Notes: generated by a model from the letters alone, not told the origin. A DNA stretch of 64,000 bases from Geothrix paludis (GCF_022808815.1 NZ_JAKZLC010000001.1:372001-436000); one strand, 5' to 3'; counted from the stretch's first letter, positions 24,613-38,554 are shown. A program made the numbers and translations.

Positions 24613-26505
24613 ATGCCCAATTACAGAACCCTTCTCCTGGGCCGGCGTCTGGCCAGCGAGGAAAGCCACGAGACCCGGATCAGCAATCCCATCGCCCTGG
24701 CGGTGTTCAGTTCGGACGCGCTGTCGTCCGTGGCCTACGGCACCCAGGAGATCATGGCGCCGCTCACGGCGGCCATCGCGGTGTTCGGGGCAGGGGTGCT
24801 CGGGTGGTCTTGGTGGGTGGCTCTCGGCATCGTGGGCCTGCTGCTGATCCTCAACGTGAGCTACCGCCAGACCATCCACGCCTATCCCAGCGGCGGCGGC
24901 GCCTACCTGGTGGCTAAGGACAACCTCGGCGAGGCCGCGGCCCAGACGGCGGGCGCTTCGCTGCTGATCGACTACATCCTCACCGTGGCCGTATCGGTAT
25001 CCGCGGGCGTCTCGGCCATCGTTTCCGCCTTCCCCGGGCTGGAGGCCCACCGGGTGCTGCTGGCCGAGGGAATTATCGCCTTCATCGCCCTGATGAACCT
25101 TCGCGGGGTGAAGGAGAGCGGCCTGGTCTTCTCCCTGCCGACCTATGGCTTCGTGGTCTGCATCGTGGGCCTGCTGCTCAAGGGCTTCTGGAACGTGGCC
25201 ACGGGGCATGGGGCGGCCGCCGCTCACGTGGCCGCGGCCCATCTCGAAGGGACCTCCCGGCTGGCCGCCGTCTGGCTTCTGGCCCGAGCCTACAGCGCCG
25301 GCTGCACTGCGCTGACGGGCGTGGAGGCCATCAGCAATGGCGTCACGGCCTTCAAAGACCCGGTGTCGCGCAATGCGTCGAAGACCATGACCTGGATGGT
25401 GGTGATCCTGGGGGGCATGTTCCTGGGCATCACCTACCTGACGAACCACTACGGGCTGACCTACCATCCGGACTCGCCCGAGACCCTTCTGTCCCAGCTC
25501 ACCCGGATCATCCTGGGCGGCGCGGAACACGGGTTTCCGAAGCTCGTCTACCTCACCACCACAGGCTTCACCATGGCCATCCTGGCCCTGGCGGCGAACA
25601 CGGCCTATGCGGACTTCCCCCGCCTGGCCGCGCTCCATGCCCGGGACGGCTTCCTGCCCCGCCAGTTCACCAGCCAGGGGGATCGCCTGGTCTTCTCCAA
25701 CGGGATCTTCATCCTGTCCCTGGCGGCTGGGTTCCTGGTCCTGCTCTTCGGTGCAAAGGAAGACCACCTGCTACCGCTCTACGCGGTGGGCGTCTTCCTG
25801 GGCTTCACCATCAGCCAGACGGGCATGGTGCGCCGGTGGTTCCGGCTGAGGGGCCCCCACTGGCGGCTCAAGGCGCTGGTCAATGGCCTGGGCGCGGTGA
25901 CCACCCTGATCGTGATGCTGGTTATCGCCGTGACGCGGTTCACCCACGGGGCGTGGATCGTGATCGTGCTCGTGCCGGTGATGGTCACCACGTTCTTCAA
26001 CATCCACCGGCACTACATCCGGGTGAAGTCCATCCTCGCGGCCAGCCGTGTGGACTTCATCGGGCCCCGCCGGAACCGCGTGGTGGTCCTGGTGTCGGGG
26101 ATCCATGCCGGCGTGGTGCAGGCCCTGAACTACGCGAAGGTCATCGCCGGACATGGCGAGGTGGAGGCCCTGACCATCGACTTTCCCGACGAGCACGGCC
26201 GGGACAGCGCGGCCCTGGAGAAGCTGCGCTCCGACTGGCCGCGGTATTGCGAGGGGATTCCGCTCCGGTCCATCCGCAGCCCCTACCGGAAGATCGTCGA
26301 ACCCATCGTGAACGAGCTGGATCGCATGCGGCAGGCGGAACCGGAGTACACAATCACCGTCATCCTCCCCGAGTTCGTGACCGGCCACTGGTGGGCGAAC
26401 CTGCTCCATAACCAGACGGCCTGGCGCATCAAGGGCACATTGCTGTCGAAGCCCAAGACCATCGTCATCTCCATTCCCTATCACCTGGAACCGCTGATGG
26501 AGTGA
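24613..26505 (+). CDS. kimA: KimA-like high-affinity K+/H+ symporter (APC superfamily)
   Basis: About 630 residues from the ATG at 24613; a TTG-initiated extension upstream is not family-like. Twelve membrane segments are followed by a cytoplasmic C-terminal domain of about 165 residues. Patterns that match B. subtilis KimA (YdaO) include AVFSSDALSSVAYGTQEIM, YRQTIHAYPSGGGAYLVAK, LLIDYILTVAVSVSAG, CTALTGVEAISNG, LAANTAYADFP and the ending PYHLEP. KimA imports K+ with protons and is inhibited by c-di-AMP in Gram-positives. A generic amino-acid permease is the alternative, but divergence from kdp supports potassium. It is convergent with the ClC gene, with no gap. Confidence 0.85.
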   Translation: MPNYRTLLLGRRLASEESHETRISNPIALAVFSSDALSSVAYGTQEIMAPLTAAIAVFGAGVLGWSWWVALGIVGLLLILNVSYRQTIHAYPSGGGAYLVAKDNLGEAAAQTAGASLLIDYILTVAVSVSAGVSAIVSAFPGLEAHRVLLAEGIIAFIALMNLRGVKESGLVFSLPTYGFVVCIVGLLLKGFWNVATGHGAAAAHVAAAHLEGTSRLAAVWLLARAYSAGCTALTGVEAISNGVTAFKDPVSRNASKTMTWMVVILGGMFLGITYLTNHYGLTYHPDSPETLLSQLTRIILGGAEHGFPKLVYLTTTGFTMAILALAANTAYADFPRLAALHARDGFLPRQFTSQGDRLVFSNGIFILSLAAGFLVLLFGAKEDHLLPLYAVGVFLGFTISQTGMVRRWFRLRGPHWRLKALVNGLGAVTTLIVMLVIAVTRFTHGAWIVIVLVPVMVTTFFNIHRHYIRVKSILAASRVDFIGPRRNRVVVLVSGIHAGVVQALNYAKVIAGHGEVEALTIDFPDEHGRDSAALEKLRSDWPRYCEGIPLRSIRSPYRKIVEPIVNELDRMRQAEPEYTITVILPEFVTGHWWANLLHNQTAWRIKGTLLSKPKTIVISIPYHLEPLME

Positions 26506-28341
26506 TTATCCAACCCGGAAGGTGCGCTTCGGAACCTCCGAGGAGGTCAGCCTGGCCGTATGCGCCTCCAGCAGGTCGCTCCGCGTGAGGATGCCGATCA
26601 GCCTGGAGTCCGCGTCCAGGACAGGAAGGCGTCCCACGGCCTCGCGGACCATGTGATCGGCCGCCTGGCGGAGCGAGTTGCCCCCGAAGGCCACGGCCAG
26701 ATCCCGGTGGATCAGGTTCCGGATGGACGCCTCCGGGGGATGGGAGGCCTCCAGCAGGTCCCGCCGCGTGAGCACGCCAATCACGGATCCATCACCTTCG
26801 ACGACGGGGAACCCGTGATGGGAGGCGCCATTCGCTCCAGCTTCGATCCAGCGCCGCGCCGAACTGAGCGACTGGTCCGCCTCCAGGGTCACCACGGGGC
26901 TCGAGGCCGCATCCTGGACCAGGACCTGATCCAGGAAATCCGCGGAGTACTCCTCCGGGACCCGGATGCCGCGCCGGGCGAGCTTCTCCGTCATGATGCT
27001 GTTCCGCATCATCAGGGCCGAGATCAGGTAGGCGGCGGAGCATCCGCCCAGCAGAGGCAGCAGGCCCAGCGGCTGCAGGGTCGTCTCGAAAGCGAACACG
27101 GCGGAGGCCAGCATGGCCCGGGAGGCGCCCGCGAAGATGGCGGCCATGCCGACCAGCGCGCAAATCCGGGGGTCCACGCCCGCCCCCGGGAAGGCGGCGG
27201 CGACCAAGCCGCCCAGGAGGGCGCCCAGCGCGCCGCCCAGGGTGAAGAGGGGGGCCAGCGTTCCGCCGGACGTGCCGCTGCCCAGGGCGATGGACCAGGA
27301 GAGGAACTTGGCCAGGCACAGGACCAGGAGGCCGGTCCCAATGAGGTTCGCCGAGAGGATGGCCTGGATGTTGTCGTAGCCCACGCCCATGGTGTGGGGG
27401 ACGAAGTAGCCGATGACGCCGACGGCGAGTCCGCCCAGGGCGGGCCACCACATCCAGTGGATGGGCAGATGCTCGAAGCCGTCCTCGATCCAGTAGATGG
27501 CCCGGGTCACGTAGACCGAGGCCAGGCCGACCAGGGCGCCGAGGGCGATGTAGACGGCCAAGGCGGAGCCGCCGGGGGTGGCGAGCGTGGGCATGGGGAA
27601 GACCGGCCGGATGCCGACGAGCGAGAAACGGACGCCGGTGGCGGCCGCGCTGGCCAGGGCCACGGGGATGATGGAGCGCGGGCGCATCTCGAAGAGCAGC
27701 AGCTCCACCGCGAGGAGCACCGCGGAAACCGGAGACCCGAAGGTGGCCGCCATGCCGGCCGCCGCGCCCGCCGCCAGCAGTGTCTTGCGCTCCAGGGCCG
27801 TGGTCGAGAGGACCTGCCCGAGGAGGGAACCGAGGGCGCCACCGGTGGCGATGATGGGGCCCTCCGCACCGAAGGGGCCGCCGGTGCCGATGGCGATGGC
27901 GGCGGAGAGGGGCTTGAGGAAGGTGATGCGGGCCGGGATGCGGCTCTCGTTGAGCAGGACCTGTTCCATCGCCTCGGGGATGCCATGCCCGCGGATGGCG
28001 CGGGATCCGTACCGGGCCATCAGGCCGACAAGGATCCCTCCCGCGACCGGGATGAAGATGGCCGGCCAGCCGAGGTGGTGCCCGGCCGGCGAGGCGAACT
28101 CAGTGGAGAATCGATGGTGGTAGGCGAGGTTGGTGACGAGCCCGATGAGCCGGACGAGCAGTTCGGCGAGGTACCCTGCGGCCACGCCCAGCGCGAGGGC
28201 GAGCAGGCTGATGAGGGCGACCCGGCCATCGACGATGGCGCGCTCGATGGGAATCCGGGCGTTCTCCAGGGCCGGTGCGAGGCTCGGGGCCACAGGGAGG
28301 CCCTCTCCGGACTGCTGGAACGGTGACCTTGCGCCCGTCAT
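26506..28341 (-). CDS. ClC-family chloride channel/antiporter with C-terminal CBS pair
   Basis: This encodes 611 residues. The ClC core (about 35-450) includes GHGIPEA (the GSGIP-like motif), GPFGAEGPI with the gating Glu retained, and GSGTSGGTLAPLF (the GxFxP-like region, altered). Two CBS domains follow (about 470-600), each ending in a VIGVLTRRDLLEA / LIGILTRSDLLEA pattern, which suggests nucleotide control. The gene overlaps the MarR stop by ATGA, so the regulator and channel form one operon. It may balance charge or pH during K+ uptake, an inference from the neighbouring K+ genes. Channel versus H+/Cl- exchange cannot be decided here. Confidence 0.9.
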   Translation of the reverse strand: MTGARSPFQQSGEGLPVAPSLAPALENARIPIERAIVDGRVALISLLALALGVAAGYLAELLVRLIGLVTNLAYHHRFSTEFASPAGHHLGWPAIFIPVAGGILVGLMARYGSRAIRGHGIPEAMEQVLLNESRIPARITFLKPLSAAIAIGTGGPFGAEGPIIATGGALGSLLGQVLSTTALERKTLLAAGAAAGMAATFGSPVSAVLLAVELLLFEMRPRSIIPVALASAAATGVRFSLVGIRPVFPMPTLATPGGSALAVYIALGALVGLASVYVTRAIYWIEDGFEHLPIHWMWWPALGGLAVGVIGYFVPHTMGVGYDNIQAILSANLIGTGLLVLCLAKFLSWSIALGSGTSGGTLAPLFTLGGALGALLGGLVAAAFPGAGVDPRICALVGMAAIFAGASRAMLASAVFAFETTLQPLGLLPLLGGCSAAYLISALMMRNSIMTEKLARRGIRVPEEYSADFLDQVLVQDAASSPVVTLEADQSLSSARRWIEAGANGASHHGFPVVEGDGSVIGVLTRRDLLEASHPPEASIRNLIHRDLAVAFGGNSLRQAADHMVREAVGRLPVLDADSRLIGILTRSDLLEAHTARLTSSEVPKRTFRVG

Positions 28342-28850
28342 GGCTTCCTCCTTCCGCGCGCAGGGCGTGGTGAATCCTCGAAGAACATTGGCCGGGCCTC
28401 CAGGCTCGGGGGAACCAGGTGTTCGAGCAGATCGGCGAGCCGGGCCCGGTTCCCGCCCTCCAGGCCGGCGATGCGCCGGATCAGCAGGTCCTGCACCGTC
28501 GGAGGGGTCAGCCCGGAAAGGCGCTGCCCGGCTGCCGTCAGGGACAGCTCCAGCCGGCGCCCATCCTCGGCTGAGACATGCTTCTGGACCAGGCCCTTCT
28601 CCTGGAGCTTCCGGACCACGACCGATACGGAGCTCTGGTCCGTGACCGTTCGGGCCGCCACCTCGCCCAGGCTCATGCCCGGCTGGTCGCGGAGGGCCTG
28701 GAGGACGAACAGCTGGGCGGCGCTCAGGCCGAATTGTTTCTCACATGAGGTGGAGGCCAGGCGCAGATCCCTGACGATGGCGCGCAAGGCCTGGAAGACC
28801 CGCCGGGTGGTCGGATCGCTGCCTGGAGGTATTTTTGATTGGGATCCCAT
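28338..28850 (-). CDS. MarR-family transcriptional regulator
   Basis: This encodes 170 residues from the ATG at 28850. The winged helix-turn-helix core is at about 40-110: LSAAQLFVLQALRDQPGMS, VAARTVTDQSSVSVVVRKLQEKGLV and the wing VSAEDGRRLELSLTAAG. A polar tail ends in RGRRKP. It is co-translated with the ClC gene (ATGA), which it probably controls, perhaps along with itself. The ATG lacks a ribosome site, but TATCCT lies 8 bases upstream, so the mRNA may be leaderless. The longer open frame upstream is a shadow of gnd. The ligand is unknown. Confidence 0.88.
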   Translation of the reverse strand: MGSQSKIPPGSDPTTRRVFQALRAIVRDLRLASTSCEKQFGLSAAQLFVLQALRDQPGMSLGEVAARTVTDQSSVSVVVRKLQEKGLVQKHVSAEDGRRLELSLTAAGQRLSGLTPPTVQDLLIRRIAGLEGGNRARLADLLEHLVPPSLEARPMFFEDSPRPARGRRKP

Positions 28851-28884
28851 ACAATTGGAGGATAGCCCACGTGGAGACATTGTG

Positions 28885-28897
28885 GCAACACCGTTGC
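28885..28897. promoter_or_regulatory. Possible MarR operator
   Basis: GCAAC-ACC-GTTGC is a perfect short inverted repeat in the 97-base divergent gap between marR-ClC and gnd. Its size and position suit a MarR dimer, but this is position-based inference only. Confidence 0.3.
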
Positions 28898-28947
28898 ATA
28901 TGGGCACACCATTCATGGAGCCGGAATCGAACCCAAGGAGCGTCACC

Positions 28948-29853
28948 ATGGACATCGGCATGATCGGATTGGGCAGGATGGGCGCGGGCATGGCCCGGCG
29001 CCTGGCTGGAGCCGGCCACCGCGTGGTGGGCTTCGACCCGGATGACGGGGCCCGCGGACGCCTGCAAGGCCACGGGCTCGACGTCGCCGGGTCGCTGGAG
29101 GCGCTGGCGGGCGGCCTGCCGGGGCCGCGGGTCCTCTGGCTGATGGTGCCCGCCGGGGAGAAGGTGGACCAGACGATCGACGCCCTGCTGCCGCTGCTGT
29201 CAGCGGAGGACGTGATCGTCGACGGGGGCAATTCCCATTACAAGGACACGCTGCGTCGGGCGGCGACGGTGGCGGAAAGGCGGGTCTACTACCTGGACTG
29301 CGGGACGAGCGGGGGCGTCTGGGGACTCACCGAGGGCTACTGCCTGATGGTGGGGGGCGATCCGGCGGTGATCGAGCGCCTACGGCTGGTCTTCGGGAGC
29401 CTGGCCCCCATAGAAGGCGGTGGCTGGGGTCGGGTCGGCCCGTGCGGCGCGGGCCACTTCGCCAAGATGGTTCACAACGGCATCGAATACGGGCTGATGC
29501 AGGCGTACGCGGAAGGCTTCTCAATCCTCCGGCACAAAGAGGAATTCGAATTGGATGTGAGCCAGGTGGCCGAGATCTGGCGGCACGGGAGCGTGGTGCG
29601 CTCCTGGCTGCTGGACCTGACCGCCAGCGCACTGGCGAAGCCGGGTGGCTTGGCCGGCATCGCCCCCTACGTCGCGGATTCGGGGGAGGGCCGATGGGCC
29701 GTGGACGAAGCGATCGATCTGGACGTTCCGGCACCCGTGATCACCCAGGCGCTGATCCAACGGCTGCGCTCGCGCGATGCCGAGTCGTTCTCGGACCGGC
29801 TGGTGGCGGCGATGCGCCAGGAATTCGGTGGACATGCGGTCAAGCAAGGATGA
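28948..29853 (+). CDS. gnd: 6-phosphogluconate dehydrogenase, decarboxylating (short GndA/YqeC type)
   Basis: This encodes 301 residues from the ATG at 28948 with AAGGAG 7 bases upstream. The Rossmann start is MIGLGRMGAGMARRL. The signature IVDGGNSHYKDTLRR and the catalytic Lys region HFAKMVHNGIEYGLMQAYAEG are present. It belongs to the roughly 300-residue class, shorter than the classical 470-residue enzyme. It oxidises 6-phosphogluconate to ribulose 5-phosphate with CO2 release. No glucose-6-phosphate dehydrogenase is nearby. It is divergent from the MarR-ClC operon and ends at a strong hairpin. Confidence 0.92.
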   Translation: MDIGMIGLGRMGAGMARRLAGAGHRVVGFDPDDGARGRLQGHGLDVAGSLEALAGGLPGPRVLWLMVPAGEKVDQTIDALLPLLSAEDVIVDGGNSHYKDTLRRAATVAERRVYYLDCGTSGGVWGLTEGYCLMVGGDPAVIERLRLVFGSLAPIEGGGWGRVGPCGAGHFAKMVHNGIEYGLMQAYAEGFSILRHKEEFELDVSQVAEIWRHGSVVRSWLLDLTASALAKPGGLAGIAPYVADSGEGRWAVDEAIDLDVPAPVITQALIQRLRSRDAESFSDRLVAAMRQEFGGHAVKQG

Positions 29854-29932
29854 GTCTGCCGGGTATCCAGACAGGTTCCGGCTCGGCACGATGCAACTTC
29901 CCCCCGTTCCAATCCGGCGAGGATTTCTAAAT

Positions 29933-29966
29933 AAGGAAACGCCCGGCAGTCGCCGGGCGTTTCCTT
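29933..29966. terminator. Bidirectional hairpin terminator
   Basis: Perfect 15-bp arms at 29933-29947 and 29952-29966 enclose the loop AGTC. It stands between gnd (+) and sdhB (-). The arms begin and end with AAGG/CCTT, so only a minimal T run follows on either strand. Confidence 0.9.
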
Positions 29967-29981
29967 TGGTGCAGGGCTGGT

Positions 29982-30767
29982 TCAGCCCACGCCGCCGCCG
30001 CTGGTGGCGGGCCGGTAGGTGAGGCTGGCCTTGATGAAGTCGCGGTTCATGCGCGCGATGTTCTCCATCTTGATGCCCTTGGGGCAGGCGGCTTCACACT
30101 CGCCGTGGTTGGTGCAGGTGCCGAACTCCTCGGCGTCCATCTGGGCGATCATGTCGCGGACGCGGAGGTGGCGCTCGGGCTGGCCCTGGGGCAGGTGGCC
30201 CAGGTGGCTGATCTTCGCGGACACGAAGAGCATGGCGCTGGCGTTGGGGCAGGCGGCCACGCAGGCGCCGCAGCCGATGCAGGCGGCCGCATCCATGGAG
30301 AGGTCGGCGCTCTGCTTGGGGATGGGCAGGGCGTTGGCATCCTGGGGCGAGCCGGTGGGCACGCTGATGAAACCGCCGGCCGCGATGATGCGGTCGAAGG
30401 CGCCGCGGTCCACCATCAGGTCTTTGATGACCGGGAAGGCCTCGGCGCGCCAGGGTTCGAGGGTGATGCTGTCCCCGTCCTTGAAGCTGCGCATGTGCAG
30501 CTGGCAGGTGGTGGTGCGCTCGCGGGGGCCGTGGGGGCGCCCGTTGATCACCATGCTGCAGGTGCCGCAGATGCCCTCGCGGCAGTCGTGGTCGAAGGTG
30601 ATGGGTTCCTCACCCTTGCGGATGAGGCCTTCATTCACGACGTCGAGCATCTCCAGGAAGGACATGTCGGGGCTGATGTTCTCGGCGGGGTACTCGACGA
30701 ACTTGCCGTCGCACTTGGCGTTCTTCTGCCGCCACACGTGAAGGGTGAGATTGAGGTGCTTGGACAT
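29982..30767 (-). CDS. sdhB: Succinate dehydrogenase/fumarate reductase iron-sulfur subunit
   Basis: This encodes 261 residues. The 2Fe-2S cluster ligands are in [11 protein letters not shown] plus a later Cys (TTTCQLHM). The second domain has [15 protein letters not shown] and [15 protein letters not shown] for the 4Fe-4S and 3Fe-4S centres. It carries electrons between the flavoprotein and the membrane quinone site. It is the last gene of the sdhCAB operon, 11 bases after sdhA. The sequence resembles the epsilon/Bacteroidota-type complex rather than the E. coli Sdh type. Confidence 0.94.
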   Translation of the reverse strand: MSKHLNLTLHVWRQKNAKCDGKFVEYPAENISPDMSFLEMLDVVNEGLIRKGEEPITFDHDCREGICGTCSMVINGRPHGPRERTTTCQLHMRSFKDGDSITLEPWRAEAFPVIKDLMVDRGAFDRIIAAGGFISVPTGSPQDANALPIPKQSADLSMDAAACIGCGACVAACPNASAMLFVSAKISHLGHLPQGQPERHLRVRDMIAQMDAEEFGTCTNHGECEAACPKGIKMENIARMNRDFIKASLTYRPATSGGGVG

Positions 30768-30778
30768 GGCTCAGTTCC

Positions 30779-32698
<1,920 letters not shown>

Positions 32699-32714
32699 GG
32701 AGCGCTCCCTGGGA

Positions 32715-33410
32715 TCAGTGGATGAAGCCGGTCAGGACGGCGATGGGATAGGAGATGTTCACGCCCACCACGAGGACGGTCAGGCCGGTGGCGAAGTTGC
32801 GCCGCAGGCTGTCGTAGCGGGGATGGGCCAGGCCGAAGCTCTGGGTGCAGCTCCACACGCCGTGCCACATGTGCAGGCCCAGGCAGAGCTGGGCCACGAT
32901 GTAGAAGGCCGCCGCGGCGGGAACCTTGAAGCCGTTCACGAAGTTGGCGTAGGGGTTCGCGCGGTCGAAGTTGGGATGGACGGTGCCGGTGGTGAGGTGC
33001 AGGAGGTGGTAGACGATGAACGCGGCGAGGATGACGCCGCTCCAGCGCATGGTGCGGGAAGCCCAGGTGGAGGCGACGTTCTTCTGGTTCCGGTAGCCGA
33101 CGGGACGGGCGGCCATGTTGTCCAGCGTGAGGGTCGTGGCGGCCCAGATGTGGAGGCCGACCGCGGTGAGCAGCACCGCCCGGAACACCCAGATGCCCAT
33201 GCCATGGATCATGGTGTGCAGGAACTCGGCGTAGTGGTTCATCGCCTCGGCACCCATGTAGGACGTCAGATTGCCCAGCATGTGGACCGTGACGAATCCG
33301 AAGAGGATGACGCCGGTGGCCGCCATGACGACCTTGCGGCCGACCGACGAGGCCAGGAAGCCGTGGCCGCGTGCTTCCGCGCCCGCGATGCTCTGTTCAG
33401 CAACGGACAT
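32715..33410 (-). CDS. sdhC: Succinate dehydrogenase/fumarate reductase cytochrome b subunit
   Basis: This encodes 231 residues with five membrane helices, the single-chain type B anchor that replaces separate SdhC and SdhD. His residues on helices that can bind two hemes are visible in [30 protein letters not shown] and [10 protein letters not shown]. It anchors the SdhAB arm and exchanges electrons with menaquinone-type quinone. It is the first gene of the operon, with AAAGGAG 7 bases before the ATG at 33410 and a good promoter upstream. Confidence 0.92.
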   Translation of the reverse strand: MSVAEQSIAGAEARGHGFLASSVGRKVVMAATGVILFGFVTVHMLGNLTSYMGAEAMNHYAEFLHTMIHGMGIWVFRAVLLTAVGLHIWAATTLTLDNMAARPVGYRNQKNVASTWASRTMRWSGVILAAFIVYHLLHLTTGTVHPNFDRANPYANFVNGFKVPAAAAFYIVAQLCLGLHMWHGVWSCTQSFGLAHPRYDSLRRNFATGLTVLVVGVNISYPIAVLTGFIH

Positions 33411-33502
33411 AGGGTGACTCCTTTGAAAAACGGGGAGGTGGGTCGGAGCGCCCGCGTTTGGCGGCGGGGCCCTCTTTCAATGGCGGGGCCATATCTGACC
33501 CG

Positions 33503-33531
33503 ATTATCTTCGGACGATCCTCGATTCCCAA
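33503..33531 (-). promoter_or_regulatory. Promoter of the sdhCAB operon
   Basis: On the minus strand, -35 TTGGGA (33531-33526) and -10 GATAAT (33508-33503) are separated by exactly 17 bases. The -10 matches 5 of 6 and the -35 4 of 6 of the housekeeping consensus. Transcription would start near 33496, about 85 bases before sdhC. Confidence 0.6.
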
Positions 33532-33621
33532 GCGCTAATGCTGGAGCAAGGCAAGCTGTGACAATGGGCATCGTCCAGTCCCACCCCGATGGGACCTTGA
33601 TTTGGAGGCTGGCCTGAAGTC

Positions 33622-33651
33622 TTGCGTTTGCAAGCAGCGGTCCGCTAAAAT
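33622..33651 (+). promoter_or_regulatory. Candidate promoter of the pyrophosphatase gene
   Basis: TTGCGT (33622-33627) and TAAAAT (33646-33651) are 18 bases apart. The -10 matches 5 of 6. It would give a leader of about 135 bases before the ATG at 33796. The rest of the 385-base gap between sdhC and hppA shows nothing else I can support. Confidence 0.45.
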
Positions 33652-33795
33652 CAAGCCCGATCTAGACATGATCTTTGGTGGAACGCCCCCGCGTGGGGCT
33701 CGTGCAGCTTCCGCACAGGCCACCATGTTCCGACCCGCATCCGGCCGATCCAGCTTTCCATTCTCCCTCTCCTTAACCCAACTGGAGGAACAACC

Positions 33796-36279
<2,484 letters not shown>

Positions 36280-36303
36280 GACCTCCGCCGCCGAGGTGGA
36301 CAA

Positions 36304-36339
36304 ACACAAGAAGGGGCCCTGCGGGGCCCCTTCTTGTGT
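36304..36339 (+). terminator. Terminator of the pyrophosphatase gene
   Basis: Perfect 16-bp arms at 36304-36319 and 36324-36339 enclose the loop TGCG, 24 bases after the stop. The next gene starts 27 bases later. Confidence 0.9.
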
Positions 36340-36366
36340 GATACCTTGTGTCGTGAGGGTATTTCC

Positions 36367-38490
36367 ATGCACCGATTATTTCATATTCCAGCTACCCTGC
36401 TCGCCTGTGGATTGCTCATGGCTGCCGATCCTGCCCCCAAGCCCCCCGTCGCGCCCCAGAAGGCCCACACAAGCCTCTGGCACGGGGAGACGGTGAACGA
36501 TCCCTGGTTCTGGCTGCGAGAGAAGGCCAATCCCGAGGTAGTGGCCTACCTGAATGCCGAGAATACCTACACCGAGGCCATGACCAAGGACCTCCAGCCG
36601 TTCTCCGAGGCGCTCTACAAGGAGATGCTGGGCCGCATCAAGCAGACGGATCTCAGCGTCCCTGTCCGCCGCGGCGTCTTCTACTACTACGCCCGCACCG
36701 AGGAGGGGAAGCAGTACCCCATCCAGTGCCGCCGGAAGGCCGGAAAGGATGGAGTCTACGACGAGAAGGCCGCCGAAGAGGTCCTGCTGGATCAGAACGA
36801 GTTGGCGAAGGGGCTGAAGTTCCTGGGCCTGGGCGGCATGTCCGTGAGCGACGATGACCGCACCCTGCTGTACAGCACCGATGCCACGGGCTTCCGCCAG
36901 TACAAGCTCTTCACGAAGGATCTGGTCTCGGGCAAGGTCAGCAGTCCGCTCGCCGAGCGGGTGACCTCCTTCACCTGGGCGGCGGATTCCCGGCACCTCT
37001 TCTTCGTCACGGAGGACGATGTCACCAAGCGCTCCAATCAGCTCTGGCGGCTGGATCTCAAGGGTGGCAAGCCTGAACTGATCTACGAGGAGAAGGACGA
37101 GCTGTACCGCATCGGAGTGGGGCGGACGAAGGACCGGAAGTTCCTCTTGATGGAAAGCCAGTCGACGGATACCTGGGAAACCCGGTACCTGGCCGCATCC
37201 AAGCCCACGGGCGCCTTCAAGGTTCTCCTGCCCCGGGAGAAGGGCCACAAGTACGATGTGGAACACCGGGAGGGGACCTTCTACATCCGCACCAACAAGG
37301 GCGCGAAGAACTTCCGTGTGGTCACGGCCCCGGTGGCGACGCCGGATCCCAAGCACTGGAAGACCTTCATCCCCCATCGCGCGGATGTGCTGATCGAAGG
37401 CCTCGAGCCTTTCCGCGACTTCCTGGTGGTGGCCGAAAAGCACGAAGGCCTGGACCGCTTCAGGATCCAGGACGTCAAGACCGGCGCCTGGAAGGATGTG
37501 GCGTTCCCCGAGCGGGTGTACGCGGCCTTCCCCGGTGGGACGCCCGAATACACTGCCAAGGCCTTCCGTTTCGCCTACCAGTCCATGATCACGCCCCAGA
37601 GCATCTACGACTGCGACATGGCTTCGGGAAAGCAGACCCTCCTGAAGGAGACCGAGGTACTGGGCGGCTACGACAGGTCCCAGTACGCCACGGAACGCCT
37701 CTGGGCCACGGCTCGTGACGGCGCGAAGGTGCCCCTGTCCGTGGTCTACAAGAAGGGCGTGAAGCTCGACGGGTCGGCGCCGCTCTTCCTGTATGCCTAT
37801 GGGTCCTACGGCTTCGGCATGTCCGCCACCTTCTCCATCCCCCGCCTCAGCCTGCTGGATCGGGGCATGGTCTACGTCATCGCCCACATCCGGGGCGGGA
37901 ACGAGATGGGCGAGGCATGGCACGACGATGGCATGCTCATGAAGAAGATGAACACCTTCACCGACTTCATCGATGCCGCCGACCACCTGGTGAAGGAGAA
38001 ATGGACGAGCAAGGATCGTCTGGTGATCGAAGGCGGTAGCGCCGGCGGCCTGCTCATGGGCGCCGTCACCAACCTGCGGCCCGACCTCTTCAAGGCCGTC
38101 CACAGCGCCGTGCCCTTCGTGGACGTAATGAACACCATGATGGATGCCAGCCTGCCCCTGACCGTGGGCGAGTACCTGGAGTGGGGCAATCCCAACGAGA
38201 AGGCCGCCTTCGACTACATGCGGGCCTACAGCCCCTACGACAACCTGGCGAAGAAGGCCTACCCGGCCATCCTCGTCACCACCAGCTTCAACGACAGCCA
38301 GGTGATGTACTGGGAACCCGCCAAGTACGTCGCCAAGCTCCGCACCCTCAAGACCGACGCCAACCCGCTGCTGCTGAAGATCAAGATGGACCCCGCCGGC
38401 CACGGCGGCGCCTCGGGCCGCTACGACGCCCTGAAGGACAAGGCCTTCGAGACGGCGTGGCTGCTCCAGCAGGTCGGCATCACCAAATAG
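36367..38490 (+). CDS. ptrB: Oligopeptidase B (S9A prolyl oligopeptidase family), exported
   Basis: This encodes 707 residues from the ATG at 36367 (GAGGGT upstream), which yields a signal peptide with an LLAC lipobox-like end. The N-terminal seven-blade propeller (about 60-440) precedes an alpha/beta-hydrolase domain. The catalytic triad is Ser558 in GGSAGGLLMG, Asp643 in SFNDSQV and His679 in AGHGGASG. The stretches MNTMMDASLPLTVGEYLEWGNP and YWEPAKYVAKLR are characteristic of oligopeptidase B, which cuts short peptides after basic residues. Export is unusual compared with cytoplasmic PtrB but common in environmental bacteria. It ends at a hairpin at 38501-38533. Confidence 0.9.
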   Translation: MHRLFHIPATLLACGLLMAADPAPKPPVAPQKAHTSLWHGETVNDPWFWLREKANPEVVAYLNAENTYTEAMTKDLQPFSEALYKEMLGRIKQTDLSVPVRRGVFYYYARTEEGKQYPIQCRRKAGKDGVYDEKAAEEVLLDQNELAKGLKFLGLGGMSVSDDDRTLLYSTDATGFRQYKLFTKDLVSGKVSSPLAERVTSFTWAADSRHLFFVTEDDVTKRSNQLWRLDLKGGKPELIYEEKDELYRIGVGRTKDRKFLLMESQSTDTWETRYLAASKPTGAFKVLLPREKGHKYDVEHREGTFYIRTNKGAKNFRVVTAPVATPDPKHWKTFIPHRADVLIEGLEPFRDFLVVAEKHEGLDRFRIQDVKTGAWKDVAFPERVYAAFPGGTPEYTAKAFRFAYQSMITPQSIYDCDMASGKQTLLKETEVLGGYDRSQYATERLWATARDGAKVPLSVVYKKGVKLDGSAPLFLYAYGSYGFGMSATFSIPRLSLLDRGMVYVIAHIRGGNEMGEAWHDDGMLMKKMNTFTDFIDAADHLVKEKWTSKDRLVIEGGSAGGLLMGAVTNLRPDLFKAVHSAVPFVDVMNTMMDASLPLTVGEYLEWGNPNEKAAFDYMRAYSPYDNLAKKAYPAILVTTSFNDSQVMYWEPAKYVAKLRTLKTDANPLLLKIKMDPAGHGGASGRYDALKDKAFETAWLLQQVGITK

Positions 38491-38500
38491 CCGCTCGATG

Positions 38501-38533
38501 CTCCAGAAAGGGCGCATCCTCGCCCTTCTGGAG
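38501..38533 (+). terminator. Terminator of the oligopeptidase gene
   Basis: The arms CTCCAGAAAGGGCG (38501-38514) and CGCCCTTCTGGAG (38521-38533) pair with a single bulged A around the loop CATCCT, just after the stop codon and before the ribosome site of the next gene. Confidence 0.75.
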
Positions 38534-38554
38534 AACGAAAAGAAGGAGGACGCC

